54,543 nt of DNA from Verrucomicrobiota bacterium (GTDB taxonomy: Bacteria; Verrucomicrobiota; Verrucomicrobiia; Limisphaerales; JACPZS01), in contig JACPZS010000183.1 of NCBI GenBank assembly GCA_016195385.1, forward strand, positions 1 through 54,543, read 5' to 3'. This document shows positions 27,309 through 36,305 of the stretch, one piece after another. The notes below the pieces were generated by a model. It was not told the DNA's origin, did no database searches, and saw nothing but the letters and a program-made list of their open reading frames with translations. The position numbers and the translations under genes were made by a program. Position 1 is the stretch's first letter. Every line of letters starts with the position of its first letter.

Positions 27309-27897
27309 TGCCCATCTGTCATCGCAAGAGGAAACCATCTTTGGCGGATTTCTTGAGGGACTGAGCGTTTTCATTTGTGGTCGGGTTTTCTCCGGCAAGA
27401 AATCATCGGCTGAGGGCATTGACCTCGAATTCGAGCGGGATGGCATTTACTACATCGTTTCAATCAAGTCCGGGCCGAATTGGGGCAATAGCAGCCAGAT
27501 AAAAAAGATGCGACAGAACTTCGCACAAGCGAAACGCATTTTAGGCACGAACACTTCGTCGAAAAACATCGTGGCAGTCAATGGGTGCTGTTACGGCCAA
27601 CTGAACACAGAGGACAAAGGTGACTATTTGAAAAAGTGCGGACAAAGCTTTTGGAGCTTCGTTTCTGGTGATAACAATCTCTACACTACAATCATCGAAC
27701 CGCTCGGCCACCGAGCCAAGGAACGCAACGAAGAATTTCAAATCGAATACGGCAAAGTCATCAATCGTTTCACAGCCGGGTTCATCAAAGTATTCTGTCA
27801 GCCTGACGGAACAATCCTTTGGGAAAAGCTAGTTCAATTTAATTCGGCTATTCTCATTCCAAACGGAACAAGAACACGAAAATTCAGCGAGGGTTAG
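27184..27897 (+). pseudogene. PmeII-like type II restriction endonuclease, 5' truncated
   Basis: Homology begins only at KNELKPIVDAHLSSQEETIF (from 27283) and continues to the stop at 27897. It contains the PD-(D/E)XK active site in GIDLEFERDGIYYIVSIKSG, the PNWGNSSQIKKM loop, VAVNGCCYGQ, and IIEPLGHRAKERNEEF. These match the PmeII-type endonuclease family as I remember it. Roughly the first 70 residues expected of the family are missing. The open frame upstream of 27283 (from 27184) only mirrors the neighbouring small gene in another frame. Expression would need an internal start such as the ATG at 27235, so activity is doubtful although the catalytic residues are present. Confidence 0.65.
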
Positions 27898-27994
27898 TTC
27901 TGTTCCGCTTCCAAGCGGGAGATTTGTGGAGTAGCCACTGATTTCAACTTTAGGCGAAAGACACACGTCCTTTCTGCTGGTAAACTAGCAGCGC

Positions 27995-28996
27995 TTGTAC
28001 CGGATTATCCATGCAAACTGCTTCGATTGGCTGCGCGAATGCAAGCCGCACTCGCTTCATGCCGTTTGCACCGATCCGCCCTACGGCGTTTTGGAGTTCA
28101 CCGAAAAGGAAGTGTCCAAACTTCGTGCCGGGCGCGGCGGCGTGTGGCGTCTCCCGCCGACGATTGGCGGCAGCCGGCGCGACCCGCTGCCTCGTTTTAC
28201 CGTGCTGACTGCCGCGCAAAAGTTGGAACTCCGGCGCTTTTTCCTCGACTGGGGCAAGGCGCTCCTGCCCGCGCTTGTGCCGGGTGCGCATGTGTGTGTG
28301 GCGGGGCATCCGATTCTTCAACATCTGGTTCAAGGCGCGATGACAGAAGCCGGCTACGAGGTGCGGGCGGCAATCATGCGGCTCTATTTCAGCTTCCGAG
28401 GTGGCGACCGCCCAAAGAACGCGGAACGAGAATTCCCCGAAGTTTGCGTGACGCCCAAGGGGGCTTACGAACCCTGGATGCTTTTCCGAAAACCCATCGA
28501 AGAAAAAACGGTGGCCGAAAATCTTCGCAGATGGAAAACGGGTGGATTGCGCCGGCTCTCGGTGGACAAACCTCTGCCGGATTCGATTCCCAGCGGACGC
28601 ACACCGGATCGCGAGGAAGCCATTTCCAACCACCCGTGCCTGAAGCCGCAACATTTCATGCGCGTCATCGTCCGCGCGCTGCTACCACTTGGCGAGGGAA
28701 CGGTGCTTGATCCATTCATGGGTTCAGGCTCAACCATCGCAGCCGCTGAAGCTATTGGGTATGATTCGGTCGGTGTGGAATTGGACAACGAGTATTTCAA
28801 ATTGGCTGAGCGCTCCATCCCGCGACTCGCGGCGTTGTATCCAGATTTTACCGGCCAGGAACTTCAAATGAACCGCGATTACAGCGCGCCAGAGCGCGAA
28901 GACGAACAACAACTGGCAATGGTTCTCGCGGAGAAAGCTTTGACTTACCGAATAAAACAGCCGTCCAAAATCCGGCGCAACATTTCTGCCCGCTGA
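27995..28996 (+). CDS. Site-specific DNA methyltransferase (DPPY type)
   Basis: A 333-aa amino-methyltransferase. The only usable start is the TTG at 27995; an in-frame TAG lies three codons upstream. The protein opens YRIIHANCFDWL, typical of the family's N-terminus. Motif IV is CTDPPYGVLEF, and motif I comes late in VLDPFMGSGSTIAAAEAIGY, the beta-class order. The middle contains the RGGDRPKNAEREF region and PKPQHF-like segment (LKPQHFMRVIV). It should methylate adenine N6 or cytosine N4 at an unknown site, probably protecting against an endonuclease of this island. It lies 97 bases after the truncated endonuclease and is more G+C-rich than the three genes before it. Confidence 0.88.
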   Translation: MYRIIHANCFDWLRECKPHSLHAVCTDPPYGVLEFTEKEVSKLRAGRGGVWRLPPTIGGSRRDPLPRFTVLTAAQKLELRRFFLDWGKALLPALVPGAHVCVAGHPILQHLVQGAMTEAGYEVRAAIMRLYFSFRGGDRPKNAEREFPEVCVTPKGAYEPWMLFRKPIEEKTVAENLRRWKTGGLRRLSVDKPLPDSIPSGRTPDREEAISNHPCLKPQHFMRVIVRALLPLGEGTVLDPFMGSGSTIAAAEAIGYDSVGVELDNEYFKLAERSIPRLAALYPDFTGQELQMNRDYSAPEREDEQQLAMVLAEKALTYRIKQPSKIRRNISAR

Positions 28997-29115
28997 CCTC
29001 GTCGCGCGTGAGACTTACGCTTTCGTCTCGCACAATGAGGTGTGTGGGCTTTGATGCTACCGCAGGATGGGAGCGTCGTGGAGGCTGGCTCGGCTTCCGA
29101 AATTGCTCTCGCCGC

Positions 29116-32100
29116 TTACTTCACTGTCGTCATCTCCCCTTTCGGATTCAGTTCGACCTGCAGCTCCTTGAAGCGCACTTCGAGCGGGCCACCCGCGTGC
29201 ATCTGCAGACCGATGATGCCTTGTCGCGCGCCGTTCGGATCGTCGAAATCGACGCAGAGATGGCTATTGATTGCGGTGCGCACTTTGCTGCCGACGGCGA
29301 GGATTTCGTAAGTGTTCCAATCATCCCGATTCACATACTGCTCGCCGGGTTTATCCCACAAAATCGCGCGCCCGTTTTCTTCGTAGAGTTTGCCCCACCA
29401 GCCCGCGCCCGCGTCGGCTTGATAACCTTTCATCTCCGTCTCGCCGTGCTTCTCGCTGCGAAACTGGATGCCGCTGTTTTCCTTGTTCGGCGTCAGCTTC
29501 ATCTTCACCACGAGCCGGAAATCGCCGAGCACCATCTGGCTTTTCAGAAATTCGTTGTGGTCGAGTCCAGTGGCCGTGCGACCGACGATCTCGCCGTTCT
29601 CAACTTTCCAAAGTTCCTCCGCGCCGTCCCAGCCGGAGAGATCCTTGCCGTTAAAGAACAGCCCGAGTGTGTCCGGCGTGGCCATGAGCGGGGCTTGTCC
29701 GGGCCGGCCCAGGTAGTAAATCAAATCGCGAACTTCCTGATCGGCGAGACTCGCGAGCAGACCTTCCGGCATCATGGAAAGTTCGCTTTGCGCGAGCGAC
29801 GCGATTTCATTGCGCGGCACAATCACGGACTCGGTCGCGCTCGCGATGGTCACGGATTTGTCGTCCTGTTTCTTGACGATGCCGGTGATGCTGCGGCCAT
29901 CCTTCGTTTCGAGATTCGACGCGCGATATTCATTCGGGATGACGGCATTCGGGTCGAGAATGTTTTCGAGCAGATACTGCAAGTCGCCGCGATTCGAGCC
30001 GGTGATGTCCGGCCCGACCTTGCCGCCGACATCAAAGAGCGTGTGACACTGCTGACACGTCTTCGCGAACACGGCGCGTCCGCGAATGGCGTCGCCGGGT
30101 GTCGAGCCACCCGCGCGATAGATGCGCCGGTATTTTTCGATCTCCTGCTTCTTATCCTCGGTGCTCTCGCGATACGCGCCCCAGACTTTCTGAATCTGCT
30201 GATCCAAGTCGGCGTTCTTCAAGTTGCGCAACTGGCGCACGAGGTCCGCGCTCAGATCCTTCGCCGAGACCGAGCCGTTGCTGATGGCCACGAGCAATTG
30301 ACGGGCGTAAGTCGGCCGCGCAGTGAGCGTGTTCAACGCGTCGCGCTTCTCGCCGGCGCTCAAGCCCCCGTAAACGGACAGGATCGCGGCGGGCGATTGT
30401 GCGTCGTCGTAAAGTCCCAACCCGCGCAAGGCCGCGCTGCGCAGTCCGGTTTCCTTGAGCAACGACTGCAAGATGGGCGGCAGCCCGGGATCTTTCGCCG
30501 CGAGCAACGAATCCAGCGCGGTGCGCCGCGCACCGACTTCCGCGGAAGCGTCGGTGGCGGTCTTCCGCAGTGCGGCGAGCGCGCTCGTGCTCCCGAACGT
30601 GAGCGAGAGCGATTGCGTCAGCGCGCGAATTTCCGAATTGGCACTCGCGCTCAGTTTGCTTTCCACGTTACCCCAGCCCGCTGGCATCGTGACGCTACGC
30701 TGGCCCTTCAGCGCGACGCTCAAGCCGGACAAAATGTCGAGGCGCTGTTTGTCCGTCGAGGCAAGGTTCAGAATTGCCGTTATCGCAGCAAGTGCCGCCG
30801 GCTTGCCGATGGCGGCGACTCGACGCGCGGTGAAGTTGAGGATGTTCGGCAACTTCGATTCGATGGCCAGGACCAGCGCGCGTTGCATATCGACGGACAC
30901 CAGCGGCTCCATCGCGTACCAAGCCATGAGCGGGAGATTGTGGTCGCTGGCGTCTTCGGCGTGCGAGTTGAGCGCGGCGACCAAATCCCAGCGGTTCGTA
31001 GGTTCGACGCGCTGCGCGGCGGAGGCGAGGTAAAGGCGTACGACGGGTGATTTGTCTTCGCGAGCGAGGCGATTGAGCTCACTCACTTCATTTATGTAGC
31101 GTGCTTTTTCAGGTGCCTTGTAATCGCGAAGGCTTCTGCTCATCTGCTTCTGGCCTTCGGTCATGACGGTGCTACCGCTCTCGCAAATGATTTGAATTGT
31201 CCAAGCTCTGATAAGTTGGTCGGTGCTCTTGAGCAGCTCTCTGATTAGGGAACTCGCCGGTTCGGCGTCAGGAAACTCAAAGAACCGCGTCGCATGAAGT
31301 GTCCAGAGCGCGCGGAGCTTTGTTGCTGTGTCCTGTTGCTCGCGAAGGATCTTGATTAACAGCTCATCGGTTTTGCAAATAGTCCCCGTCCACGTTACCG
31401 ACATCCACTTAATACTACCCCTCGGCGAAAATGTATCTGCGATGTGGTCTCCAATAGTCACCACTTTGCGATCCGAGCGCTCCTGCAAAATTCTCCGCGC
31501 GTGCCGGCTCATCCACTCGCTCTTTGACGTGACGAGCGTGACCAATTCTTCGTCGGTCTTCTTCTGCAAATCCACCGGCGTCCATTTCTCGTCGTTGTAA
31601 ACGAGTTTGAAGATGCGGCCATTCGAGCGGTCGTGGCCGTCCGTTTGATTGTGGTGACATTGGTTCTTGTCGTACCAGTCGATGAAATAGACCGAGCCGT
31701 TCTGGTCGTAACGCATGTTCAAAATCTGCGACCACGTGTCGTTGAAGTTCACGAAGTCCGGCCCGTGATGGCCGACGTAGCCGGAACCTTGCCGTTCGAG
31801 AATATCCATGTTGATGCGCTGGCCGTGGATGTTGTTCATGAACGCCCTGTTCCGATATTGCTCCGGCCAACTGCCGCCGAGATACATCATCAAGCCCGCG
31901 TGCGCGTGGCCGCCGCCCGCCGCGTCCGAACGGCCATTGGCCGCGTGCGGACCTTTGTTGCCGGCATAATGCACATGGTCGCCAATCTGTTTGATGTCAT
32001 CGTAGATGAATGGATTGACGTGCTTCGGCGAACCGGCAGCGTGGTAAGGCTCGTGGTCGCGCTGCTCGGCGGCGTTGATGTTGTAGTGCTGGCCGCCCTG

Positions 32101-32931
32101 GCGTTCGTAGCGCGCGCCTTGAATCATGTGCCAAAGATGCGGAATCACGCACGCCTCGATGATGCACTGGCCGTATTCGTCGAAGTCGATGCCCCACGGA
32201 TTGCTCGTGCCCTCGGCAAAAACTTCGAAGACGTGCTTCGTGGGATGATACCGCCAGACCGCCGCATCGACGCGCTGGCGCTCGTTGTCCGGCGTGCCGG
32301 GCTTGCCCACGAACGACGGACAGAAAACGCCGTGGCAACCGTAGAGCCAGCCGTCCGGCCCCCACGTAAACGTGTTCAACGTCTCGTGCGTGTCGGCCTT
32401 GTAGTCCCAGCCATCGAGCAAAATCTGCGGCTCGCCCGCGGGCTTCGGCTCGTCGCCATCCTTGATCGGAATGAACATCAAATACGGCGCAGCTCCGACC
32501 CACACGCCGCCGAAGCCGACTTCCAAACCGCTCACAAGGTTCAGCCCCTCCATGAAGACGGTGCGTTTGTCGAACTTGTGATCGCCGTTCGTGTCCTCGA
32601 AGACGAGGATGCGATCCTTGCCCTGGCCCTCGGCCGCGCGACGCGGATACGTGTAGGCTTCGGCGACCCAAAGGCGTCCGCGATCATCGAGCGCGAAGGC
32701 GATGGGCTGTTTCACGTCCGGCTCGCCAGCGAACAGGTGCATCTTGAATCCGGGCGGAACGGTCGCTTCGCGCGCGGCATCCTCGGGCGAGAGGCCGGAG
32801 AATTTTACGGTATCGACGGGCGGCGGTTCTTCTTCCTTGGCGGGCGTGATGCCTTTCGGCGCGGCGGCGACCGCGAGCATCAAGGGAACGAAGAATTGAA
32901 ACAGAAAGGCCGTCGTGAATTTAGTTTTCAT
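29116..32931 (-). CDS. PVC-type dehydrogenase / HEAT / cytochrome c / DUF1080 fusion
   Basis: A 1271-aa exported protein; the ATG at 32931 gives a good signal peptide (TTAFLFQFFVPLMLAVAAA), whereas the longer frame (to 33057) does not. Residues 45-480 are the PVC-specific membrane-bound dehydrogenase beta-propeller (FKMHLFAGEPDVKQPIAFAL, RLWVAEAYTYP). Residues 480-900 are HEAT-like helical repeats. Next is a class I c-type cytochrome with one CQQCH haem site (about residue 958). The C-terminus is a DUF1080 concanavalin-like domain (GKDLSGWDGAEELWKVENGEI) found in 3-keto-disaccharide-acting proteins. It probably oxidises sugars or polysaccharide breakdown products in the periplasm. Its size is typical of PVC members, but the fused DUF1080 is less common. 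Confidence 0.92.
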   Translation of the reverse strand: MKTKFTTAFLFQFFVPLMLAVAAAPKGITPAKEEEPPPVDTVKFSGLSPEDAAREATVPPGFKMHLFAGEPDVKQPIAFALDDRGRLWVAEAYTYPRRAAEGQGKDRILVFEDTNGDHKFDKRTVFMEGLNLVSGLEVGFGGVWVGAAPYLMFIPIKDGDEPKPAGEPQILLDGWDYKADTHETLNTFTWGPDGWLYGCHGVFCPSFVGKPGTPDNERQRVDAAVWRYHPTKHVFEVFAEGTSNPWGIDFDEYGQCIIEACVIPHLWHMIQGARYERQGGQHYNINAAEQRDHEPYHAAGSPKHVNPFIYDDIKQIGDHVHYAGNKGPHAANGRSDAAGGGHAHAGLMMYLGGSWPEQYRNRAFMNNIHGQRINMDILERQGSGYVGHHGPDFVNFNDTWSQILNMRYDQNGSVYFIDWYDKNQCHHNQTDGHDRSNGRIFKLVYNDEKWTPVDLQKKTDEELVTLVTSKSEWMSRHARRILQERSDRKVVTIGDHIADTFSPRGSIKWMSVTWTGTICKTDELLIKILREQQDTATKLRALWTLHATRFFEFPDAEPASSLIRELLKSTDQLIRAWTIQIICESGSTVMTEGQKQMSRSLRDYKAPEKARYINEVSELNRLAREDKSPVVRLYLASAAQRVEPTNRWDLVAALNSHAEDASDHNLPLMAWYAMEPLVSVDMQRALVLAIESKLPNILNFTARRVAAIGKPAALAAITAILNLASTDKQRLDILSGLSVALKGQRSVTMPAGWGNVESKLSASANSEIRALTQSLSLTFGSTSALAALRKTATDASAEVGARRTALDSLLAAKDPGLPPILQSLLKETGLRSAALRGLGLYDDAQSPAAILSVYGGLSAGEKRDALNTLTARPTYARQLLVAISNGSVSAKDLSADLVRQLRNLKNADLDQQIQKVWGAYRESTEDKKQEIEKYRRIYRAGGSTPGDAIRGRAVFAKTCQQCHTLFDVGGKVGPDITGSNRGDLQYLLENILDPNAVIPNEYRASNLETKDGRSITGIVKKQDDKSVTIASATESVIVPRNEIASLAQSELSMMPEGLLASLADQEVRDLIYYLGRPGQAPLMATPDTLGLFFNGKDLSGWDGAEELWKVENGEIVGRTATGLDHNEFLKSQMVLGDFRLVVKMKLTPNKENSGIQFRSEKHGETEMKGYQADAGAGWWGKLYEENGRAILWDKPGEQYVNRDDWNTYEILAVGSKVRTAINSHLCVDFDDPNGARQGIIGLQMHAGGPLEVRFKELQVELNPKGEMTTVK

Positions 32932-33361
32932 GCGCGTCGTGTTCAAACGCCGGAAGACAAGGACCGGCAAATTGGAACTGACGTATTGATGCGGGTTTTC
33001 GCGGCGACATTCAACCTGGAAACTGCAGATGAACGCCGACAACCGCAGATAAGCCAACGAGCGTGAAAGCGCAAAGTCGCCTTTGGCGAAAACGACTTGG
33101 CGACGAGCACGTTGAATTCAGTTTTCATGGAATTCCATTTGGCTGGAACGTGTTGATGCTGCGGCCACCGATGCGAGTTCCGCAGCTGTGGGAACGACTG
33201 GCGACCGCAGCGGAAGTTTCATCTGGAGCGCGCTGGGCCACATCTGGCTGGTTTACGGTTACGACTTCGGCTCGTGTGGCCAGCGCCGCCGACGGCAATC
33301 CGCCACCGGATGATTCGGCTTCCCAGTTGGAAATTTCTGATTAGTATTCACTCAAGTCGAT
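32932..33361. other. Intergenic region with a flavoprotein remnant
   Basis: This stretch lies between the minus-strand fusion gene and the plus-strand toxin-antitoxin-like pair. It holds a BaiN-like fragment (33147-33242), described separately. The remainder (33243-33361) keeps an open frame to a TAG at 33343 but resembles nothing I know. The promoter of the fusion gene should be in 32932-33060; no clear boxes were found. Confidence 0.5.
33147..33242 (+). pseudogene. Internal fragment of a BaiN/HI0933 flavoprotein gene
   Basis: The plus strand reads NVLMLRPPMRVPQLWERLAT then AAEVSSGARWAT. This matches the VPVRLWERLAEAAGLTSEAR-WAT region of the intact gene at 7125-8384 in sequence and spacing. 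It is about 32 residues. The C-terminal part of the same gene lies 800 bases downstream at 34034-34116, after the inserted toxin-antitoxin-like pair. Confidence 0.55.
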
Positions 33362-33541
33362 ATGGAGAGGATTGTCAAAAAGGCGAAGTCGTTTGCCGAA
33401 GCCGAAGCTTGGGAAAAACAACAGTACCAGTCCATGAGCCCGGCGGAACGCCAGCGCGTGGCTCGCCAGATTAAAGAGCGCCTTTTTCCTGGGAGGCAGC
33501 CCGACATTCGCGAATGCCATCCGAGCCGAAAAACTCGATAG
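33362..33541 (+). CDS. Small partner protein of a nucleotidyltransferase pair
   Basis: A 59-aa, highly charged helical protein (MERIVKKAKSFAEAEAWEKQ, SMSPAERQRVARQIKERLF). It overlaps the following nucleotidyltransferase gene by 28 bases. Small proteins with this KSFxEAExW...MSPEERxxxAxxLKxR pattern commonly precede nucleotidyltransferase-like or related genes in two-gene toxin-antitoxin-like modules, so it is the probable antitoxin. This is family-pattern inference; no DNA-binding motif is evident. Confidence 0.65.
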   Translation: MERIVKKAKSFAEAEAWEKQQYQSMSPAERQRVARQIKERLFPGRQPDIRECHPSRKTR

Positions 33542-34008
33542 ACGCCGCTCATTTTTCTCCGGACACGCTTGAGTTCATCCGGCTTTTGAGCCTTCATCGC
33601 GTGCAATACGTCGTCGTGGGTGGCGAGGCGGTAATTTTTCATGGCTATCCACGCTTTACCGGCGACGTTGATTTTTTCTTTTCCGACGGAATTGAAAACA
33701 CCCGCGCGCTCTTCGCCGTCCTGCGGGAATTTTGGAGTGGAAACATTCCTGGCATCCAATCCCCGGAAGAACTGGCTGAACCCGGAATCATTATCCAATT
33801 TGGACGCCCGCCCAACCGCATCGATCTGTTGAATCGCATCGATGCCGTGCCGTTCTCTGACGCTTGGAGAGACAAGATCGAGTTGCGGATTACGACCGCC
33901 GATTCCGAAGTCCCCCTGTTCATGTTGGACCTGCAAAATCTACTGCGCAACAAACGCGCTTCCGCCCGCCCGAAAGATTTGGACGACCTCCGAGCTTTGG
34001 AGCAGTAA
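33514..34008 (+). CDS. Nucleotidyltransferase (AbiEii/DUF6036-like), probable toxin
   Basis: A 164-aa protein with a minimal nucleotidyltransferase fold. The glycine-serine-like motif and acidic pair appear as VVGGEAVIFHGYPRFTGDVD then FFF; the usual pattern is GGxAV...R.T.DxDxx. A second stretch, IDLLNRIDAVPF, resembles the third catalytic strand. Such proteins act as toxins in type IV-like or AbiE-like modules by nucleotidylating cellular targets. Here the upstream overlapping 59-aa gene would be the antitoxin. The pair sits between two fragments of a BaiN-like gene, suggesting that it was inserted there. Confidence 0.75.
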   Translation: MPSEPKNSIDAAHFSPDTLEFIRLLSLHRVQYVVVGGEAVIFHGYPRFTGDVDFFFSDGIENTRALFAVLREFWSGNIPGIQSPEELAEPGIIIQFGRPPNRIDLLNRIDAVPFSDAWRDKIELRITTADSEVPLFMLDLQNLLRNKRASARPKDLDDLRALEQ

Positions 34009-34033
34009 ATCCGCAGCGTGTGCTGTGACCCAC

Positions 34034-34116
34034 GGCGAACCGCTCGACCTCGACGGCAACACCGGCGGCTTCAATTTCCAGGCCGCTTGGACACCGGCTG
34101 GATCGCCGGCCACATG
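34034..34116 (+). pseudogene. C-terminal fragment of a BaiN/HI0933 flavoprotein gene
   Basis: The sequence reads GEPLDLDGNTGGFNFQAAW and then, after a one-frame shift, TGWIAGHM. This is the family's C-terminal hallmark, nearly identical to GELLDIDGITGGFNFQAAW with TTGWIAG in the intact copy at 7125-8384. The frameshift and missing upstream part show that it is dead. Confidence 0.7.
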
Positions 34117-34252
34117 ATGGTGGACAACGGTTCCTTGATTGAACCGTAAGTTCTGGCATCAACTTCTATCCTTCGCGCGCGGTCGCTTTTACTGTGAACC
34201 CAAAGTGATCCGGCAGTAGTACGAACCACAATGGTCTGTCCTTCCCGGAACT

Positions 34253-36118
34253 TCACTGATCGTGCGTGCGATAGAAGCGCTTGTCCGCACTACCCGAGGT
34301 TGGGTCGGTGAAGATTAGCGCGCCGGTTTCGTTGGTCGCCGTGGTCAATGGAGTCCATTGCTTCAGGTCGGTGGAGGATTCGATCTGGAAACGCTGGCCT
34401 TTCCAACTCTGAATCCGCAGTTCGCCGGGGCGCGTCATGTTCAGTCGCGCTGGTTCGGTGACTGTCAGAAGCTGTTTGACCGGCACGTTCGTTAGTTCCT
34501 GGACAATGCCCGACGGCCACTCGATGCGCACGATGTTGGCATTGGTGGCGTTGCCAAGACCGAAAAACGCAATGAGCTGGTTGCCGTTCCAATAATCTCC
34601 CGCCGACACATCACGCCGCTGCCAGCGCGTCTGGCCGGCGTACTTCGCCTGGACGCGGACTTTCGCGCCGACGCCATCGCGGTTCGACGCTGTGCCGACG
34701 AGCTTCACTTTCAGCCAGGCGTTCGAGTTGCCATTGTTGTGGTAGAGGAAACTCTTGGAGCGGATCGTGGCGGTGTCGTCGCCCGTGGCGACGTGGAGGT
34801 CGAGAAATCCGTCGTTGTCGTAATCGAACCACAAACCGCTATAGCAAACCGCCCCGTTCTCGGGCTGGTCGGTCACGATGCTCCCGGTGGTGACGCGCGT
34901 GAATGTGCCATCGCCGTTGTTGTGATGGAGCTCGTTCGGGTGACCTTGACCGTTGCTCATGAACAAGTCCAGGAAGCCGTCATTGTCGTAGTCGGCCCAG
35001 GACGACGAGTTGTTGCCGAGAGACGATTGGTTGAAAATCGCGCGTTCGAAATCCCCGTTCCCTAGATTGCGATACAGGGCGCTCGGCTGAAATAATCCGG
35101 CGACGAACAGATCCAGCCGCCCATCGTTGTCGTAGTCGCCCCACGCGCCGTTGAACCCGCCGGTTGTGATGTCGAGGGTGACCTCGTTGGTGGCCCGGAG
35201 AAAGCGTCCGGTAACGGCGCTACGAAATAGCAAACCCTTGAGAGTTTGATTTCTTGCCGCGTAAACATCCATCCATCCATCGTCGTCATAATCCGCCCAC
35301 GTGACGCCGCCATAGGTGGTCACCGTAACGAGGGGGCCTACTTCGGCCGCCGTCATCTGCTGAAAAGTGCGGTCGCCGCGGTTGCGGTAGAGTCGGTTCG
35401 GGCCGAGTTGAGTGACGGGGATGTACAGATCCAACAGTCCATCCCGATCGTAATCCGCCACGCCAACGTTCCACGGTACCATGGAACCGAATGAACTCGC
35501 GGTGAAGGTGCCGTCCCCATTGTTGAAATAAACGGTCGATGGCTTGTTGTCGCGCGCGGCTACCAGATCGAGCCAGCCGTCGTTGTCCAGGTCCGCCCAA
35601 CCGAGACTTTCCCAGGCGTCGGTAGTCGTGAAAGCGTTCGTGACCGACGTGAACGCGCCGTCGCGGTTGTTGTGATAAAGAACGTTTGGCCCAAGCTTGT
35701 AGCGTCCGGCCAATAAGTCCGCGTACCCGTCGTTGTCGTAGTCACCCCACGAGCCAAAACCGCCCAATTCAGTCACGATTGGCCCCGTGGTGATTTTGGT
35801 GAAGGTGGGATCAACGTCCAGAATGGCGCTCTGACTGGTCTCGGTGCCGCTGACGATGACGTCATAACGGCCCGCGTGAGCGAGCTGCACGTTCGTAATC
35901 GTCAATTGGGACGTCGTCGCTCCAGCGATCGGCTGGTCGTTGAAGCGCCACTCGTAGGTGAGTGGTGGGGTTCCCGTAGCGGTGACTCTGAACTCGACGT
36001 TCGCGCCCAGGCTGACGGACTGGTTGGTGGGTTGAGTGGTGATGGCAGGTTGAGCGAAGCCGGTGATTCCGTAGAGGAACAGCGCTCCGATACTTAACAA
36101 TGGTAGTGAGGTTTTCAT
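34253..36118 (-). CDS. Secreted Ig / FG-GAP (VCBS) / ASPIC-UnbV protein
   Basis: A 621-aa protein from the ATG at 36118, which gives the signal peptide KTSLPLLSIGALFLYGITGFA; the frame is open upstream to 36409 without a credible signal. Residues 25-105 are an Ig-like domain (TNQSVSLGANVEFRVTATG). Then come about eight FG-GAP/VCBS repeats with the calcium-binding YDNDGxxDL motif. After these is an ASPIC/UnbV domain (VGAKVRVQAKYAGQTRWQRR, VRIEWPSGIVQEL). The last 60 residues form the FxIESSTDLKxW...RFYR tail common in Verrucomicrobia secreted proteins. It is a beta-propeller-like extracellular protein, probably Ca2+-stabilised, with unknown ligand. Confidence 0.9.
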   Translation of the reverse strand: MKTSLPLLSIGALFLYGITGFAQPAITTQPTNQSVSLGANVEFRVTATGTPPLTYEWRFNDQPIAGATTSQLTITNVQLAHAGRYDVIVSGTETSQSAILDVDPTFTKITTGPIVTELGGFGSWGDYDNDGYADLLAGRYKLGPNVLYHNNRDGAFTSVTNAFTTTDAWESLGWADLDNDGWLDLVAARDNKPSTVYFNNGDGTFTASSFGSMVPWNVGVADYDRDGLLDLYIPVTQLGPNRLYRNRGDRTFQQMTAAEVGPLVTVTTYGGVTWADYDDDGWMDVYAARNQTLKGLLFRSAVTGRFLRATNEVTLDITTGGFNGAWGDYDNDGRLDLFVAGLFQPSALYRNLGNGDFERAIFNQSSLGNNSSSWADYDNDGFLDLFMSNGQGHPNELHHNNGDGTFTRVTTGSIVTDQPENGAVCYSGLWFDYDNDGFLDLHVATGDDTATIRSKSFLYHNNGNSNAWLKVKLVGTASNRDGVGAKVRVQAKYAGQTRWQRRDVSAGDYWNGNQLIAFFGLGNATNANIVRIEWPSGIVQELTNVPVKQLLTVTEPARLNMTRPGELRIQSWKGQRFQIESSTDLKQWTPLTTATNETGALIFTDPTSGSADKRFYRTHDQ

Positions 36119-36305
36119 GATGTTGGATTTGTTGATGGTGATGAGGACGAGTCGTGAGATGAGGGTGAAAGCGTAGGGAATTTGCGAATTACGAATTTTG
36201 ATTTCATCAAGGGAAGCGGCCATACGCTCGGTGGGGACGAGGCGGGCAGTCTTCCATCCAGCGGGTGCGTTGACAAACGCTGCGGGCTGTGGGAAAGCAA
36301 TCCCC

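Noticed and set aside
27899..27922. CCGCTTCCAAGCGG palindrome after the endonuclease, considered as a terminator
   Set aside because: The loop is too tight for the full stem and no T-run follows.
27971..27993. Imperfect palindrome CTGCTGGT..ACTAGCAG just before the methyltransferase TTG start, considered as a controller-protein site
   Set aside because: Two mismatches, no controller gene nearby and no second site; not enough to claim.
31633..33066. 477-codon plus-strand open frame opposite the dehydrogenase fusion
   Set aside because: It is antisense to a clearly recognised 1271-residue protein and has no recognisable domain.
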